Below are positions 13,889 through 14,812 of a stretch of DNA of 14,812 nt, piece after piece; position 1 is the stretch's first letter, and the number at the start of each line of letters is the position of its first letter. Where the stretch lies: assembly GCA_021730825.1 (NCBI GenBank), contig JAKFYO010000117.1, forward strand, positions 1 to 14,812. Reading direction: 5' to 3'. The position numbers and the translations under genes were made by a program. The DNA is from Hyphomicrobiales bacterium (lineage in GTDB: Bacteria; Pseudomonadota; Alphaproteobacteria; Rhizobiales; Xanthobacteraceae). The notes under the pieces were generated by a model, which was not told where the DNA came from, ran no database searches, and worked only from the letters and a program-made list of their open reading frames with translations.

Positions 13889-14539
13889 TTAACCGTCCCG
13901 GCGCGGGACAGAACGGGCTTTCAGCGCCTCGCTGATGGCGGCTCGCACCGCCGCTTCGCCAGCGCGGATAAGCGAAGCGAGGGGTCTTTTGCCCCGTCCG
14001 CGCTTCGGCTTGGGGACATGAATAAAGAAAGTTAATGGCGGCGGCGTCCAATCTGCGGTTTCGAGAAGCGCGCGATAGAAGATGGCGTTGCAAAGATAGC
14101 TACCCGCATTGGTCGAAAGCTCGGCGTTAGCGCCGGTCGCGAGGATGGCGGCGCGCATCCGCGCAGCTGACCCGCGTACCTTCAGAAATTCCGCGCCGCT
14201 CGCGGACAGCCTGCGCGTGAGCGGAACGAAGCGGGCGTTATCGGGATAGATCAGGGAAACGCGGTTGCGCGCGATCGTCTCGACGCGAATGCGCTTTGCC
14301 CCGCCCGCAACGCCAAACAGCACGATGGCATCCGGGTTTTTATCGAGCAGTTTGCGCAGTTCAATTTCCCCAGCGCCGTAAGCGGTAGGCAGGATCGCCA
14401 TGTCCAACGCCAACCCGGCAGCGCGAAAACGCGGGCTGCGCGCGACTGCTTGTGCAATTTCGGCGGATGGATTTTTCCGCACTCCAGGGAATGGGCCGAA
14501 GCCCGCGACAGCGATGCGGATACGCGGCTCGCCGCGCAT
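13889..14539 (-). CDS. pcp: Pyroglutamyl-peptidase I (peptidase family C15)
   Basis: A 216-residue cytosolic cysteine peptidase that removes N-terminal pyroglutamate from peptides. The N-terminal IRIAVAGFGPFPGVRKNPS (7-25) is the family's first strand and loop. The catalytic triad is intact: E87 in AKRIRVETIARN, C150 in STNAGSYLCNAIFY, H174 in FFIHVPKP. Length is typical (about 200-215). The start at 14539 was chosen because this ATG overlaps the meaB stop by one nucleotide (TGATG). The frame stays open upstream to 14701, but that part is Arg-rich, overlaps meaB and has no family similarity. No Shine-Dalgarno sequence is visible, so translation probably depends on coupling to meaB. Confidence 0.9.
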   Translation of the reverse strand: MRGEPRIRIAVAGFGPFPGVRKNPSAEIAQAVARSPRFRAAGLALDMAILPTAYGAGEIELRKLLDKNPDAIVLFGVAGGAKRIRVETIARNRVSLIYPDNARFVPLTRRLSASGAEFLKVRGSAARMRAAILATGANAELSTNAGSYLCNAIFYRALLETADWTPPPLTFFIHVPKPKRGRGKRPLASLIRAGEAAVRAAISEALKARSVPRRDG

Positions 14540-14812
14540 CAGTCGGAAAGACCGATCAGTTTTGCAAGTTCGTCGGCGGCAAGGGCAGGCGGCAGCTTGC
14601 CGTCCGCGACCGCTTTTTCCAGCGCCGGAATCCGTGCGCGGATTTTCGCGTCGGAGTGGATGCGTTCCTGGAAATGTTCTTCCACGAGCGTCCACATCCA
14701 CTTGATTTCCTGCGCACGGCGCTTTTTTGCGAGGCGGCCGGTTTTTTGCTGGCGGTCACGATGCGCCAGCACGCTTTCCCACATGCCGCCGATGCCGTCG
14801 CCGGTCAGTGCA
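14539..14812 (-). CDS. meaB: C-terminal end of MeaB/ArgK-type GTPase, truncated by the window edge
   Basis: The last 90 or so residues of the G3E P-loop GTPase that protects and reactivates adenosylcobalamin-dependent methylmalonyl-CoA mutase. The frame is open to the window edge, where it reads A-L-T-G-D-G-I-G-G-M-W-E-S-V, the G5-like SALTGEGI..W segment of MeaB. It continues with the C-terminal dimerisation helices typical of the family: TGRLAKKRRAQEIKWMW, then IHSDAKIRARIPALEKAVADG and the ending DELAKLIGL. The ATG at 14784 is an internal Met, not the start; the nucleotide-binding N-terminal part lies outside. Its stop overlaps the start of the peptidase gene. Confidence 0.85.
   Translation of the reverse strand, partial: ALTGDGIGGMWESVLAHRDRQQKTGRLAKKRRAQEIKWMWTLVEEHFQERIHSDAKIRARIPALEKAVADGKLPPALAADELAKLIGLSD

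Noticed and set aside
14540-14701. 54-codon N-terminal extension of the pyroglutamyl peptidase
   Set aside because: It lies inside meaB in another frame and is Arg/Pro-rich without similarity; the coupled ATG at 14539 gives a normal-length enzyme.

Overview
The window is GC-rich, and its coding sense strands show third-position G/C bias. Gene families and layout point to an alphaproteobacterium, probably of the Hyphomicrobiales/Rhizobiales (Bradyrhizobium/Xanthobacteraceae-like). The clues are a Tat-exported beta-helix repeat protein of the TIGR03808 type, a short OpgH, a pcaHG pair, a TRAP system of the mannitol/chloroaromatic type, and meaB. This placement is inference; no rRNA, tRNA, phage or IS marker is present to anchor it. 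No mobile element or CRISPR array was seen.

Left block, minus strand (1-2505): a tight, probably single transcript reads leftwards. It encodes a BchC-like MDR dehydrogenase that lacks zinc ligands, a QueD/PTPS-like T-fold protein whose catalytic Cys and one zinc-ligand His are replaced by Ala, a family-4-type glycosyltransferase, and the first codons of a further gene that overlaps the glycosyltransferase stop by 4 nt and runs off the window. This is the best candidate for an uncharacterised biosynthetic pathway here. The product is unknown.

Divergent block, plus strand (2626-5231): a compact OpgH/MdoH-type membrane glucosyltransferase (osmoregulated periplasmic glucan synthesis) is followed 2 nt later by an FkbM-type methyltransferase, which may modify the glucan or another glycan.

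Catabolic block, plus strand (5324-12476): pcaH and pcaG encode both subunits of protocatechuate 3,4-dioxygenase. They are followed by a complete tripartite TRAP transporter: a Tat-exported DctP-type binding protein, then, after a strong terminator-like hairpin, a DctQ with a long N-terminal membrane extension and an enlarged DctM. An amidase-signature hydrolase comes last. The arrangement suggests uptake and cleavage of an aromatic acid or related carboxylate, perhaps also released from an amide, but substrate specificity is inferred from neighbourhood only.

Right block, minus strand (12477-14812): reading leftwards from the right edge are the C-terminal end of MeaB (the GTPase chaperone of methylmalonyl-CoA mutase), a pyroglutamyl-peptidase I coupled to it by a 1-nt overlap, and the Tat-exported parallel beta-helix protein. 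The beta-helix gene ends directly against the amidase gene in a zero-base convergent junction. Several clean inverted repeats lie in the gaps (6629-6649, 8195-8214, 11088-11114) and are candidate operators or mRNA structures.
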